Part shown: piece by piece, positions 51,678 to 61,756 of the stretch
How the letters are laid out: each line of letters starts with the position of its first letter
How positions within the stretch are numbered: the stretch's first letter is position 1
Source of the DNA: Candidatus Freyrarchaeum guaymasense
Lineage (GTDB): Archaea > Asgardarchaeota > Jordarchaeia > Jordarchaeales > Freyrarchaeaceae
Length of the DNA: 64,000 nt
Reading direction: 5' to 3'
NCBI GenBank assembly: GCA_030587405.1
Contig: JAUQZD010000020.1
Span: 4,222 to 68,221 of the forward strand
Notes under the pieces: model-generated
Told to the model about the DNA's origin: nothing
What the model saw: the letters and a program-made list of their open reading frames with translations, nothing else
The model's database searches: none
Translations under genes and position numbers: made by a program

Positions 51678-53027
51678 CTAAATTCTTTGCTTGGCGACGA
51701 AAACGCAGTATTGGCCTCCACAAGCTACGCATTCAACCTCCTCAACGAAATAAGGAACCTCGTAGATCGCTTCGGCCAGCCCCCTTATAACCCCTTTAAA
51801 GTTGAAGCATACTGGCTCCTTGTAGAGGCGGCCTACTCGAGCCATGACAGAGTTTTTAACCTTAACCTTAATGAGCGCTGGGGCGTTCCTCATATCGGCT
51901 TCAGCAAGCCCCCACCCGGCTAACCCTGTTGTTTCTAATCCTCTAATGAAAAGCTCGTCTTCCGTGAAGGGGAAGGTTTCACGTAAGCGCCTGATGGACC
52001 TATACGCGACCCGGTAGCCGGCATCCTCTAAAACTTTTCCAATCTTATCTAAGACTCCTTCCTCTTCTCCCCTCCTCACCATCTCTTGGAGGAAGACGGC
52101 GGGAAGAATAGCGATGCGGCCAAACTCTCCCATGATCTGGCTTCTAACGTTGCCTTCAGCATCCATGGTAACCGTCGTCTTTATTGAGTCGAAGGACGAA
52201 AGAATATCATTCCCTATTAGAACCTCACGCTCCCTAAACCTTAGGGTATATGGCGTCGCGATCTTAACATATGGTAACCCAGCATTTTTCACTATAGTGA
52301 TGTACCTTCTAGAAAGGCCCTTAGCGTCGACGCTTTTAAGCTCGATAACCGTGTCTGCTATGTGTTCGGCCGTTGCCACAACCTTACTTTCATGCATTTC
52401 TCTGTTCATGGATGTAAAGAAAAGGTCGTTAAGAAGCTTAACCTTTGACTTGATATCCCATAAGAAGTGCAGACACTTCCCGGGATCCTCTGTGGAGAAT
52501 ATAGTAGTAGAGAACTGGTTATAGATCCAAGTAACCTTCAATTCAGGAAACGGGATACCTCTAAGTTTCTCATCCCTGAACCTTCTCAAAACATACATGA
52601 TGTGGTTTAAATCGTTTGTCTTAGCCACAACAGCCACGTTTGAATTCTCTGTTCCAGCTACACCCATGGAACTACTAAAAAGGTCTACGTAAAAAAGACG
52701 GTTTTCTCTTAAAGCTTCCCTCGTGACCTCTGGAGCATAAAGCTGAGGGTAAGTTTGAGATGGAGGATCCGTCGTGATGAGGATGAGCGTTTCACCCCTC
52801 TCTAAAAGGTTTAAACCGAGCATCCCAAGCAATGCGGAGGCGTCCTGCGATGTTCCACTATCACATAAAATCAGCACGAGGGAGCCACGGGGAACACCAC
52901 CACCACATAGAAAATCTAATCCAGCAACACCAGTACTTACAAGATTTTCATACACCCTATCCGCCCACCCAAACAACATACATATGAAGAATTGAAGGGA
53001 AAAGAATAACCCTAGGGGTTCTTTCAT
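51678..53027 (-). CDS. KaiC-like protein with degenerate P-loop and C-terminal V4R domain
   Basis: 449 residues. The N-terminal 240 residues follow the KaiC/RecA-like pattern (STGVAGLDFLCGGGVPRGS...). Where a Walker A lysine is expected the sequence is CDSGTSQDAS, so nucleotide binding may be lost. The C-terminal part has V4R features: FGRIAILPAVFLQEM, helices, and the Cys-rich end ECVACGGQYC. V4R domains bind small ligands such as heavy metals or hydrocarbons. The start ATG 53027 lies about 25-30 nt after a TATA-like TATAAAAA on the minus strand, suggesting a leaderless mRNA; ATG 52979 is an alternative. Confidence 0.72.
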   Translation of the reverse strand: MKEPLGLFFSLQFFICMLFGWADRVYENLVSTGVAGLDFLCGGGVPRGSLVLILCDSGTSQDASALLGMLGLNLLERGETLILITTDPPSQTYPQLYAPEVTREALRENRLFYVDLFSSSMGVAGTENSNVAVVAKTNDLNHIMYVLRRFRDEKLRGIPFPELKVTWIYNQFSTTIFSTEDPGKCLHFLWDIKSKVKLLNDLFFTSMNREMHESKVVATAEHIADTVIELKSVDAKGLSRRYITIVKNAGLPYVKIATPYTLRFREREVLIGNDILSSFDSIKTTVTMDAEGNVRSQIMGEFGRIAILPAVFLQEMVRRGEEEGVLDKIGKVLEDAGYRVAYRSIRRLRETFPFTEDELFIRGLETTGLAGWGLAEADMRNAPALIKVKVKNSVMARVGRLYKEPVCFNFKGVIRGLAEAIYEVPYFVEEVECVACGGQYCVFVAKQRI

Positions 53028-53165
53028 TCATTTATTCGTTACCTTCAATTTTTATATTTCCTATTTTCATATAAAATACTTACATTACGAACCTTAATTT
53101 ATCTTTTCCTCGAGAAATGTATAGAAAGAAGCAAAATAAAAAAGGAAATTCTGGGAAAAATATAG

Positions 53166-54956
53166 TTAAACGGTAGCTTCCATCACAAGTTTTTCAAAGG
53201 ATTCGTCGATTTTAGTTGCAATAGAGTTAACGTACTCCTCGATCTTATCATTGGGGATCACTTTCATCCGTGCAATCTCATCCCTTAAAGGAAGAGATAG
53301 AATACTTGTTACGGGAACACCCTTAGCTACGCTGTCACGCATTTTATGATAGAAGTGGATGATCGTCTTCAACATCATATATGCTTTTTGAGGAGAACAG
53401 TACGTGTCAACAGGGTGTAGTGCGGACTGTTGCAGGAAGTCCTCCCTTATCATTCTTGCCGCCTCAAGAACTACCCGTTCACTTTCAGGTAGTGCGTCGG
53501 GGCCAACCAGCTGAACAATCTCCCTAAGCTCTTCCTCACGCTGAAGCAGGTACATTGCCTCCCTACGTAGCTCCAAGAATTCAGGGCTTACTTCGCGTTT
53601 AAACCAGTCTTCTAAGCTTTCCAAGTAGAGGCTGTAGCTTTGAAGCCAGTGAATAGCCGGGAAGTGGCGTCTACTCGCAAGATCTTTGTTGAGGGCCCAG
53701 AACACCTTAACTACACGCAACGTGTTCGTGGTAACTGGTTCACTAAAGTCGCCGCCAGGAGGAGAAACTGCACCACAGACGGTGACCGACCCATACCTCG
53801 GGTTTTCCTCCGTGGAGCCAAGGGTTACCACCCGGCCGGCTCTCTCGTAAAACTCTGCAAGTCTAGACCCCAGATATGCTGGGAAACCTTCTTCGCCAGG
53901 CATCTCCTCAAGCCTACCGCTGATCTCTCGGAGGGCTTCAGCCCACCTTGAAGTGGAGTCAGCCATTAAAGCAACGTCGTAACCTTGATCTCTGAAATAC
54001 TCAGCGATAGTGATTCCAGTATAAATTGATGCTTCTCTTGCCGCAACAGGCATGTTACTTGTGTTAGCAATAAGGACTGTTCTATTCATTAAGGGTTCGC
54101 CAGTACGGGGGTCTTCCAGCTTCGGGAAGTCTTCTAAGACTTCGGTCATTTCGTTGCCTCGCTCCCCACAGCCAACGTATACTATTATGTCTGCTGACGC
54201 GTACTTTGCCAGCTGGTGGAGCATGACGGTCTTTCCCGTGCCGAAGCCGCCGGGTATGGCTGCTGTTCCACCCATCGCCACGGGGAAAAACGTGTCAATT
54301 ATTCTTTGGCCAGTCATTAGGGGAACCGAGGATTCCAGCTTCCTCATGAACGGCCTAGGCTGCCTTACAGGCCACTTTGACATAAGCTTAACTTCGTGTA
54401 TTTCCCCTCTAGGAGTCTCGATCTTTGCAACAGTATCCGTAACTACGTATTCTCCTTCAGGAGCAATTTCAACTATTTTACCATTAACTCCGACAGGCAC
54501 TAAAACCCTTATTGTAACCAGCTTCTTTTCCGGTACCTCTCCTATTATCTGTCCCTGTACAACCTTTTCTCCTTCCTTAACTAACGGGGTGAAATGCCAT
54601 TTTTTGTCTCGTGGGAGGGCCTCCGCGGTTACCCCTCTCTTTATGAAGTCGCCAGTCATTTCTTTTATTCTAGGTAGCGGCCTCTGTATTCCGTCGAATA
54701 TCTGTCCTATCAGTCCCGGGCCCAGTTCAACCGAGAGAGGCATACCCGTCGCTATGGCGGGCTCTCCCGGTCTTAGGCCTGAAGTTTCCTCGTAAACCTG
54801 TATTGTTGCCCTGTCACCTTCAACACGATTCACCTCCCCAATCAGCCTTTCCTCTCCCACCATGCATACCTCGTACATTTGAACTCCTGTGAGGCCCTCC
54901 GCCTCCACAACGGGACCAGATATCCTAATGATCTTACCTACCCTCTCCTTTGACAT
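53166..54956 (-). CDS. atpA: A-type ATP synthase catalytic subunit A
   Basis: Catalytic subunit of the archaeal A1A0 ATP synthase. Walker [15 protein letters not shown], bulge region insert around residues 110-210, [42 protein letters not shown], and [12 protein letters not shown]. Start ATG 54956 (MSKERVGKI); the frame is open to 54995. 596 residues, normal for subunit A; no intein. The subunit B, D and other genes are not adjacent: the next gene downstream is the KaiC-like/V4R protein, so this operon is broken up. Confidence 0.97.
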   Translation of the reverse strand: MSKERVGKIIRISGPVVEAEGLTGVQMYEVCMVGEERLIGEVNRVEGDRATIQVYEETSGLRPGEPAIATGMPLSVELGPGLIGQIFDGIQRPLPRIKEMTGDFIKRGVTAEALPRDKKWHFTPLVKEGEKVVQGQIIGEVPEKKLVTIRVLVPVGVNGKIVEIAPEGEYVVTDTVAKIETPRGEIHEVKLMSKWPVRQPRPFMRKLESSVPLMTGQRIIDTFFPVAMGGTAAIPGGFGTGKTVMLHQLAKYASADIIVYVGCGERGNEMTEVLEDFPKLEDPRTGEPLMNRTVLIANTSNMPVAAREASIYTGITIAEYFRDQGYDVALMADSTSRWAEALREISGRLEEMPGEEGFPAYLGSRLAEFYERAGRVVTLGSTEENPRYGSVTVCGAVSPPGGDFSEPVTTNTLRVVKVFWALNKDLASRRHFPAIHWLQSYSLYLESLEDWFKREVSPEFLELRREAMYLLQREEELREIVQLVGPDALPESERVVLEAARMIREDFLQQSALHPVDTYCSPQKAYMMLKTIIHFYHKMRDSVAKGVPVTSILSLPLRDEIARMKVIPNDKIEEYVNSIATKIDESFEKLVMEATV

Positions 54957-55129
54957 TTCCTGCCATCTCCTTTTTAGCCGGGGTCGCTTCAACAATATCC
55001 ACTATGTAGTGGCTTTTGTTACCCTTTTAAAAAATTTGGTCTTTCCCCTTATCTAGGAGTCTGGCGGAGGCTGATTTCTTGCATCGTTTTATTTAGAAGC
55101 GCTTATTAGCGTGTTTTTGTTTTGGGGAA

Positions 55130-55489
55130 CTAGGTGGATAGGAGAGTGTAAGCGGTCGTCCATAGGGTGAGCCACAGGAATAATGACGTTATGAGGCCTG
55201 CTGTGAAGTAAGGCATCCATCCTCCTATCTGCTCCTGGGTTATCTTTAGATAGTAGCGTGATAGAATGGCTGGAACTATTAGGATGAGGGCTACTCCCGT
55301 TAGCGCTGCTATGGTGGAAGAGGGCGACGAGAGCATTATGTCTAAGAGGGGAGGGAAGAGAATAGGTTTTATGATCGTGCTCGCTATTGATGATAGCATT
55401 GCAGTTATGTTCCTCACCCACCATATTTTCTCTTTTGGAGGCTGCGCATCCCACTTACCCTTCACCTTTGTTAATATGTGCTGCTTCAT
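55130..55489 (-). CDS. EMC6/Rab5-interacting-like membrane protein
   Basis: 119 residues with three hydrophobic helices. The pattern KIWWVRNITAMLSSIAS, then LIVPAILSRYYLKI and FTAGLITSLFLWLTLWT fits the archaeal Rab5-interacting/EMC6-like family, in which the FTGGLI...FLFWT segment is conserved. EMC6 is part of the eukaryotic membrane-insertase complex; an insertase-assist role in archaea is an inference. It is divergent from the Rqc2 homologue with 27 nt between. Confidence 0.65.
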   Translation of the reverse strand: MKQHILTKVKGKWDAQPPKEKIWWVRNITAMLSSIASTIIKPILFPPLLDIMLSSPSSTIAALTGVALILIVPAILSRYYLKITQEQIGGWMPYFTAGLITSLFLWLTLWTTAYTLLST

Positions 55490-55516
55490 AATTCCTACCT
55501 CTGAGGTGATTTTCCT

Positions 55517-57499
55517 TTGAGTGGAATGTCCAGCTTCGATGTGGCAGCCATCGTTTCCGAGCTTAAAAAGGTGATTGTTGGGGCTCGTATTCGTAACATA
55601 TATCAGGTCGGCGATGTTTTCCTAGTTAAGCTGCGGGGGATGGGGGAGACGCTACAGTTACTTGTTGAGCCGGGTAGACGGATTCACCTTACATGGTATG
55701 AAAGGGCTAAGCCTCGCTTTCCATCTGTTTTCTGCATGACTCTTCGGAAACACTTAAGGCATGGTAAAGTCCTCTCTGTGTGGCAGTACGATTTTGACCG
55801 CGTTGTCGTTTTAGAGGTCGGCGTTGCTGAAAATAAGGTTTCACTCGTTTTTGAGCTTTTCGGAGAGGGGAACATAGTTTTGGTCGATAGAGAGGGAAAA
55901 ATAGTTGTAGCGAAAAACTACGCCTCGATGAGGGATAGGGACGTTCTCCCTAAGAAACAGTATGTTTTCCCTCCTCTCAGAGGTTTAAACCCTTGCACGG
56001 TGAGCCTTGAAGAGTTTAAGAAGCACATATTAGAGTCGGAAAGGAGCGTCGCTGCGACTTTAGTTCAAAAATTTAACATTGGAGGGGTACTAGCCGAGGA
56101 GGTCTGTGTTCGAGCGGGAATCGACAAAAGCAGGGAGGCAGAGGCCCTATCCGAGGGGGAGGCAGAGGCCCTGTTCAAGGCACTAACCGACCTACTTAAG
56201 GGAGTTATTGAAGGTAGAGGCGAGCCAGCCATTGGGTTTAGGGATGGGAATGCTTTCACCGTTTCACCCGTCCCTTTGAAGGCTTATGGTGAGATACGCT
56301 GGCAAAGGTTTGAAAGCTTTAACAAGGCTGCAGACGAGTTTTACTCTAGGGAGGAGGAAGAAGGGCTTGAAGAGAAGGAAACGGTGAAGGCAAGAAGGGA
56401 GGAGGACAAACTTCAGAGGATGCTGGATGCCCAGAGGAAAGCCTTAATGGAAATGGAGAGAGCGGAGAGGAAGCACCGTAAGTATGGAGATTTAATATAT
56501 AAAAACTTGCATCTTATAGATCAGCTTCTCAACGTCATACTCTCCGCCAGAAAGAAGAACTTTTCTTGGGGTGAGATTAAAGAGAAACTTCTTTCGGTTA
56601 AGGGTAAAGAGGAGGTAGCGAACGTTTTCGTTGACGTTGACCCGCATGTTGGCCGTGTTTTCGTTGAGCTGGAGGGAGAGCGCATTCCTCTTGATATTAC
56701 CCTCTCAGCGGTGGAGAACGCAAACAAGTTTTATGAGAAGGCTAAAAAGGCTGCTGTTAAGGCTGAAGGTGCACGTAAAGCCATGGAGGAGACGCTCAGG
56801 AGGATTAAATCCGGGGAGGAAGTGAGGGTTGAAGTCAAGAAAAGGAGGATTTGGCGGAGAAGGGAAAGGAAATGGTATGAAGCATACAGGTGGTTTATAT
56901 CTTCAGACGGACTTCTAGTTTTAGGAGGGAGAGACGCTAAAAGTAACATTGCACTTTACAGGAGAATGGAGATGAAGGATGTTTTCCTCCACGCAGAAGT
57001 ACATGGTGCTCCAGTGGTTGTGGTAAAAACGGGTGGAAAACCTTGCCCTGAGGCAACGTTAAGGGAGGCAGCCCAGTTTGCAGTATCTTACTCGAGGGCT
57101 TGGAGGGAGGGGATGCTTCAGGCAGACGCCTACTGGGTTCCACCTGAACAGGTATCTATGACGCCTCCTTCAGGCGAGTATTTACCCAGAGGAGGGCTTA
57201 TAGTTAGAGGAGAGAGAAACTACTTTCGCAACGTCCCGTTAGAACTATCCGTTGGTGTGATTTTCGAGGAGGACGAGGCGGTGGTCATGTGCGGCCCCCC
57301 TTCGGCCATATCAAGCAAAACGAACATATATGTAAGAATTAAACCGGGGGATATGCCTTCAAGCAAACTTGCGGAGAAGATAAAAAGAAAACTGGCCGGC
57401 AAGGCTCCGCCTGATAAATCAGAAATGATCCTTCAGATCCCCTTAGAGGAAATTCAAAACGTGCTTCCACCTGGAGGAGGAACAATAATCGAAGAGTAG
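55517..57499 (+). CDS. rqcH: Rqc2/NEMF homologue (RqcH, ribosome quality control)
   Basis: Binds stalled 50S-peptidyl-tRNA complexes and recruits tRNA for tailing in ribosome quality control. The NFACT-N domain begins SSFDVAAIVSELKKVIVGARI, followed by HhH, a coiled coil (residues 290-350), NFACT-R with YEAYRWFISSDGLLVLGGRDA and the YWVPPEQVS segment. 660 residues, typical. The start is TTG 55517, with GAGGTGAT upstream at the right spacing. Confidence 0.92.
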   Translation: MSGMSSFDVAAIVSELKKVIVGARIRNIYQVGDVFLVKLRGMGETLQLLVEPGRRIHLTWYERAKPRFPSVFCMTLRKHLRHGKVLSVWQYDFDRVVVLEVGVAENKVSLVFELFGEGNIVLVDREGKIVVAKNYASMRDRDVLPKKQYVFPPLRGLNPCTVSLEEFKKHILESERSVAATLVQKFNIGGVLAEEVCVRAGIDKSREAEALSEGEAEALFKALTDLLKGVIEGRGEPAIGFRDGNAFTVSPVPLKAYGEIRWQRFESFNKAADEFYSREEEEGLEEKETVKARREEDKLQRMLDAQRKALMEMERAERKHRKYGDLIYKNLHLIDQLLNVILSARKKNFSWGEIKEKLLSVKGKEEVANVFVDVDPHVGRVFVELEGERIPLDITLSAVENANKFYEKAKKAAVKAEGARKAMEETLRRIKSGEEVRVEVKKRRIWRRRERKWYEAYRWFISSDGLLVLGGRDAKSNIALYRRMEMKDVFLHAEVHGAPVVVVKTGGKPCPEATLREAAQFAVSYSRAWREGMLQADAYWVPPEQVSMTPPSGEYLPRGGLIVRGERNYFRNVPLELSVGVIFEEDEAVVMCGPPSAISSKTNIYVRIKPGDMPSSKLAEKIKRKLAGKAPPDKSEMILQIPLEEIQNVLPPGGGTIIEE

Positions 57500-57687
57500 C
57501 GGGAAAATCGTATTAAAGGTTCCCTCTCTAGTTAGGAAAGAAGAGTTGGATATGAAAGATTATGTTATGGTTTGATTAGAAGAAGAAAAATATTTATGAA
57601 GAGGCTGCTTTTAGAGACGTGTCTGGTTAAGCCTCATTTAAAGAAATTTTAGTTGCTGGTAGAATGGGAGTGCTAGGAGGTATTAGG

Positions 57688-57861
57688 TTGGCGAGGGGTA
57701 ACTGTCCCGAGTGCGATGCTGAGATCGAGGTGGATGATCCTGTTATAAGAGAGGTCGTTGAGTGCCCTGAGTGCGGCGCCGAATTGGAGGTCGTTGAGAT
57801 AGAGGGGGAAAGGGTTAAGTTCTCCGTCGTGGAAATGAAAGGAGAAGACTGGGGAGAGTAG
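57688..57861 (+). CDS. lysW: amino-group carrier protein LysW (cluster 2)
   Basis: Second LysW: 57 residues, zinc ligands CPEC and CPEC, C-terminal EDWGE. The TTG at 57688 follows AGGAGG (57675-57680) with 7 nt spacing; an ATG at 57664 is also in frame. It begins the plus-strand lysW-X-Y-Z-J-K cluster, stopping 1 nt before lysX. It is clearly diverged from the cluster-1 LysW, so the two carriers may serve different pathways. Confidence 0.93.
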   Translation: MARGNCPECDAEIEVDDPVIREVVECPECGAELEVVEIEGERVKFSVVEMKGEDWGE

Positions 57862-57862
57862 C

Positions 57863-58720
57863 TTGATTACGGTGGGCCTCATATGTGACAGGGTTCGATG
57901 GGATGAAAAAGCGTTAATAAGAGCAGTCGAGAAGAGAGGGGCTAAGCCGATAATCATAGATCAAAAAAGCATTTTCCTAGACTTAACCGGTAACTTAGAT
58001 AATGTGCCTGAAGTGGATGTCTACCTTCAGCGGAGTGTAAGTACGATCAAAGGGCTTTACATATCAAAACTCCTTGAGGAGAAGGGGCACATTGTAATAA
58101 ACTCTTTTGAGGCTTCTAGGATCTGTGCTGACAAGGTTCTTACCACGTTGGCTCTGGCTAGGGAGGGCATTCCAACTCCCCACACCCTAATAGCATTTGA
58201 TGTTGACTCAGCTCTTAGAGCATTAGAAAAACTAGGATACCCGGCAGTCATAAAACCTACCTTGGGAAGTTGGGGTCGGCTGGTAGCGCCGTTAAAGGAT
58301 CCTCAGACAGCAAGGGCCATCTTAGAGGATAGGGTTTTCATGGGGGCTCTTTACCAGACATTTTATCTTCAAGAGTATGTTGAGAAGGAGATGAATAGGG
58401 ACATAAGAAGTTTCGTTGTAGGAGACAGAGTGGTGGCAGCCATCTATAGGGTTGCAGCGGAAGGAGAGTTGAGAACGAATACTGCCCTAGGAGGAAGAGC
58501 AGAGCCTTGCCCGGTAACAGCTGAAATAGAGGAGTTAAGCTTGAGGGCTGCTAAGGCTGTAGGCGGAGACGGGGTCTATGGCATCGACATACTAGCAGGG
58601 CCTAATGGGATGATGGTTAACGAGGTGAACCACACTGTAGAGTTCCACACAACAGTTCCTGTGACGGGAATAGACATTCCAGGGATGATAATTGACTATG
58701 TTTTGGAGAGGGTAAAATGA
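57863..58720 (+). CDS. lysX: [LysW] amino-acid ligase (cluster 2)
   Basis: ATP-grasp ligase paralogous to cluster-1 LysX (RimK-like). KPTLGSWGRLVA, FYLQEYVEKE and VNEVNHTVEFHTT are present. The TVEF after NEVNH resembles Thermus LysX, which uses aminoadipate, whereas cluster 1 has NPGF. With LysJ present in this cluster, lysine synthesis is the more likely role. 285 residues. TTG start 57863; the end overlaps lysY by 4 nt. Confidence 0.88.
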   Translation: MITVGLICDRVRWDEKALIRAVEKRGAKPIIIDQKSIFLDLTGNLDNVPEVDVYLQRSVSTIKGLYISKLLEEKGHIVINSFEASRICADKVLTTLALAREGIPTPHTLIAFDVDSALRALEKLGYPAVIKPTLGSWGRLVAPLKDPQTARAILEDRVFMGALYQTFYLQEYVEKEMNRDIRSFVVGDRVVAAIYRVAAEGELRTNTALGGRAEPCPVTAEIEELSLRAAKAVGGDGVYGIDILAGPNGMMVNEVNHTVEFHTTVPVTGIDIPGMIIDYVLERVK

Positions 58721-59763
58721 GGGTTGGCATAGTTGGAGGGTCAGGGTATACCGGAGGAGAGCTTCTCAGACTGCTTTGCATGCATCCTAAAGTTGAAGTA
58801 ACCTATGTCACCTCAAGGCGATATGCGGGGAAATTCATTGGAGACGTCCACCCGAACCTTAGGAAGCTCGTGAATATAAAGTTTGAAGAGTACGACGTCA
58901 CGTTGGCTTCGGAGAAGTGCGACTATGTGTTCATGGCTGTGCCTCACAGATCGTCGATGAAGTTAACTCCTGACTTATTAGATGTTGGGTTAAAGGTCAT
59001 AGACTTAAGTGCGGACTTCAGGCTGAAGGATAAGGTGGCCTACGAGAAATATTACGGGGGGCATGAGAGGCCTGAGTTACTTGAAGAAGCCGTGTATGGT
59101 TTACCTGAACTACACAGGGAAGAATTGAGGGGGGCGAGGCTGGTCGCGTGCCCCGGATGCATCGCTGTGAGTGCTATTTTAGGGGCAGCACCCATAGTGG
59201 CATCGTTCAGTATCGACCCCGAAAGAATAGTTGTTGATGCTAAAATAGGCTCCTCCGCAGCCGGCAGGGAGGCAACAGAGTCAACACATCACCCTGAAAG
59301 GGTGGGCGTTGTCAGACCTTACAAGGTGACGGGGCATAGGCATACGGCCGAAATAGAGCAGGAGCTTTCGATGGTGACGGGTAGGCAGGTGAAGGTGGCT
59401 CTCTCAGCTCATTCCATTGACATGGTTAGGGGGATCCTGTCTACAATACATTTTTTCTTGGACGAGCTGCCGGAGGAGAAGGACGTCTGGAGGGCGTTCA
59501 GGGCGTTTTATGGTAACGAGCCCTTTGTCCGGATAGTTAAACAGAAAACGGGACTTTACAGGCTTCCTAACCCAAAGGCGGTTGTAGGCTCCAACTTTTG
59601 CGATGTTGGATTTGAGCTGGACCCTCACGCTTCGAGGCTGGTGGTTCTATCAGCTTTAGACAACCTTGTTAAGGGTGCTGCTGGACAGGCTGTTCAGTGC
59701 ATGAATGTGATGGAGGGCTGGGATGAGGCGCTCGGACTGAACGCTCCAAGCATCTTCCCGTGA
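58717..59763 (+). CDS. lysY: [LysW]-aminoadipyl/glutamyl phosphate reductase (cluster 2)
   Basis: ArgC-type reductase. GGSGYTGGELLRLL at the N-terminus, catalytic Cys in ACPGCIAVSAIL, SSAAGREATESTHHPER, and GAAGQAVQCMN at the end. 348 residues. It overlaps lysX by 4 nt, and lysZ starts 10 nt after. Paralogue at 9815-10867. Confidence 0.93.
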   Translation: MRVGIVGGSGYTGGELLRLLCMHPKVEVTYVTSRRYAGKFIGDVHPNLRKLVNIKFEEYDVTLASEKCDYVFMAVPHRSSMKLTPDLLDVGLKVIDLSADFRLKDKVAYEKYYGGHERPELLEEAVYGLPELHREELRGARLVACPGCIAVSAILGAAPIVASFSIDPERIVVDAKIGSSAAGREATESTHHPERVGVVRPYKVTGHRHTAEIEQELSMVTGRQVKVALSAHSIDMVRGILSTIHFFLDELPEEKDVWRAFRAFYGNEPFVRIVKQKTGLYRLPNPKAVVGSNFCDVGFELDPHASRLVVLSALDNLVKGAAGQAVQCMNVMEGWDEALGLNAPSIFP

Positions 59764-59772
59764 GGCGGTAGC

Positions 59773-60579
59773 TTGAGGCTGGTTGTTAAAATAGGTGGAA
59801 GCGTATTAGACCGAGATATAAGCGACATTGCAAGGGATGTCAGAGGGTTAAGGGATCATGGAGAAGAGGTCGTCCTCGTCCATGGCGGTGCAAGAAAGGT
59901 CACAGAGGTAGCTGAGAGAATGGGGAAAAAGCAGAGGTTTGTACTTTCCGTAAGCGGGTTTAGAAGCAGATACACGGATAAGGAAACAGCCGAGATTTAC
60001 ACGATGGTGATAAGCGGACTGTTAAACAAGCATATTGTTGCCTCACTAAGTAGGGAAGGAGTGCGGAGCGTAGGTCTTTCCGGAATAGACGGGTTCCTCA
60101 TTAAGGCTGAAAGGAAAGAACGAATAAAGGTTAGAGAGGGAGGAAAAGTTATTTTGGTCGATGGAGACTATACTGGCAAGATAGTTGAGGTGAACAGGGG
60201 TCTTCTGGGTTGCCTGCTTAGTGCAGGTTATGTACCGGTTATAGGATCCGTTGCGATAGGGCAGGAGGGCGAGTTCCTGAACGTAGACGGAGACAGGGCT
60301 GCTGCCAGCGTTGCAGGAGCGATAGGAGCGGACGTGTTGGTGCTCCTAACTGACGTACCAGGGGTCCTGGACGGAGGAAAACTCGTTAGAATGCTTAGCA
60401 GGAGCGAAGCAAGACTTACCGTCCCGAAGCTTGAGGGCGGAATGAGAAGGAAGGTTTTCGCGGCGTTGGAGGCGTTAGATGCAGGCGTTAAGAAGGTTTT
60501 TATTTCTTCGGGACTAGGTCCCGAGCCTATAACGAGTACTTTAAGGGGAAAAGAGTGTACGGTGATAGTTAATGAGTAA
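59773..60579 (+). CDS. lysZ: [LysW]-aminoadipate/glutamate kinase (cluster 2)
   Basis: ArgB-fold kinase with KIGGSVLDRD, VHGGARKV, GLSGIDGFLIKA and NVDGDRAAASVA. The glycine-rich VHGG is followed by A instead of the GPQ found in cluster 1, another difference between the paralogues. 268 residues from TTG 59773. It overlaps lysJ by 8 nt. Confidence 0.92.
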   Translation: MRLVVKIGGSVLDRDISDIARDVRGLRDHGEEVVLVHGGARKVTEVAERMGKKQRFVLSVSGFRSRYTDKETAEIYTMVISGLLNKHIVASLSREGVRSVGLSGIDGFLIKAERKERIKVREGGKVILVDGDYTGKIVEVNRGLLGCLLSAGYVPVIGSVAIGQEGEFLNVDGDRAAASVAGAIGADVLVLLTDVPGVLDGGKLVRMLSRSEARLTVPKLEGGMRRKVFAALEALDAGVKKVFISSGLGPEPITSTLRGKECTVIVNE

Positions 60580-61756
60580 GCTAAGCAGGGAGAAAATTAT
60601 AGAGTTCGAGGAGCGGTATCAAGCCAAAACGTACTCTAAAAGGCCGGTTGTCATAGTTAAGGGGAGTGGAGCCATAGTCTGGGATGAAAATGGGAGAGAA
60701 TACATAGACTGCGTGGGCGGGCATGGTGTTTGCGTTGTTGGACACTGCCATCCAAAGGTAGTTGAGGCAATAAGGGAGCAAGCAGAGCGGCTGATCACCT
60801 GTCCTGGAATATTTTACAATGATGCTCGGGCTGAGCTGGTAGAAAAACTTGTCAAGATCGCCCCAAAAGGGCTCAATAGGGTTTTCCTATGTAACAGCGG
60901 GGCTGAAGCCGTTGAATGCGCTATAAAGCTTGCTAGGAAGTATACTGGAAAGAAGGGGATAATAGCAACGGTCAAGGGATTCCACGGTAGGACTATGGGT
61001 GCGTTATCTGCGACTTGGGAGGCAAAGTATAGGAAGCCGTTCGAGCCGCTTGTTCCAGGATTCACTCATGTCCCCTTTGGAGACGCTGAAGCTGTAAGGG
61101 CCGCGATCAACAATGAGACAGCAGCCGTGCTTGTTGAGCCGATCCAGGGGGAGGGAGGAGTCAACGTTCCTCCTAGAGAGTACTTAAAGGAGCTAAGGGA
61201 AATCTGCGATGAAAAAGGTGTCTTACTGATCTTCGATGAGGTTCAAACCGGATTTGGGAGAACGGGGGAAATGTTTGCGTGCATGCACTGGAACGTCGTA
61301 CCAGACGTGATGACCGTGGCGAAGGCTATAGCTGGAGGAGTACCCATGGGGGCAACGCTGGCAAGAGAGGATGTCATGTTATCCCTTAAGGAGACGGAGC
61401 ACGCCTCTACGTTCGGAGGGAACCCGCTGGCGTGCGCCGCCGCGAACGCGGCGATAGACGTTATAGTTGAGGAGAGACTCCCTGAAAGGGCAAGAAAGCT
61501 GGGTGGGATCCTCAAGGAAGATTTGGATGAAATGAAGGAGAGCTCTAAGCTTATCAGGATGGTTCGAGGTTTAGGACTTATGATTGGCGTTGAACTCCGC
61601 CTGAGATGCAGAGAGTATGTGTTTAAAGCTATGGAGAGAGGCATCCTTCTTTTAACCTCCGGGCTTAACGTGATACGGCTTCTCCCTCCATTAGTCATCG
61701 AAGAGGAACAGGTAAGGAGAGTTTCTCAAGTTCTCTCTGAAGTACTGGTGATGTGA
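60572..61756 (+). CDS. lysJ: [LysW]-aminoadipate semialdehyde/glutamate semialdehyde transaminase
   Basis: PLP-dependent class III aminotransferase that gives the amino group to the LysW-bound semialdehyde. PLP signatures: VGHCHPKVVEAI, FLCNSGAEAVECAIKLARK, FDEVQTGFGRTG, the PLP lysine in TVAKAIAGGVPMGA. 394 residues. It is the only transaminase of this family in the window: cluster 1 lacks it, so one LysJ probably serves both clusters, as known in Sulfolobus. Confidence 0.94.
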   Translation: MSKLSREKIIEFEERYQAKTYSKRPVVIVKGSGAIVWDENGREYIDCVGGHGVCVVGHCHPKVVEAIREQAERLITCPGIFYNDARAELVEKLVKIAPKGLNRVFLCNSGAEAVECAIKLARKYTGKKGIIATVKGFHGRTMGALSATWEAKYRKPFEPLVPGFTHVPFGDAEAVRAAINNETAAVLVEPIQGEGGVNVPPREYLKELREICDEKGVLLIFDEVQTGFGRTGEMFACMHWNVVPDVMTVAKAIAGGVPMGATLAREDVMLSLKETEHASTFGGNPLACAAANAAIDVIVEERLPERARKLGGILKEDLDEMKESSKLIRMVRGLGLMIGVELRLRCREYVFKAMERGILLLTSGLNVIRLLPPLVIEEEQVRRVSQVLSEVLVM

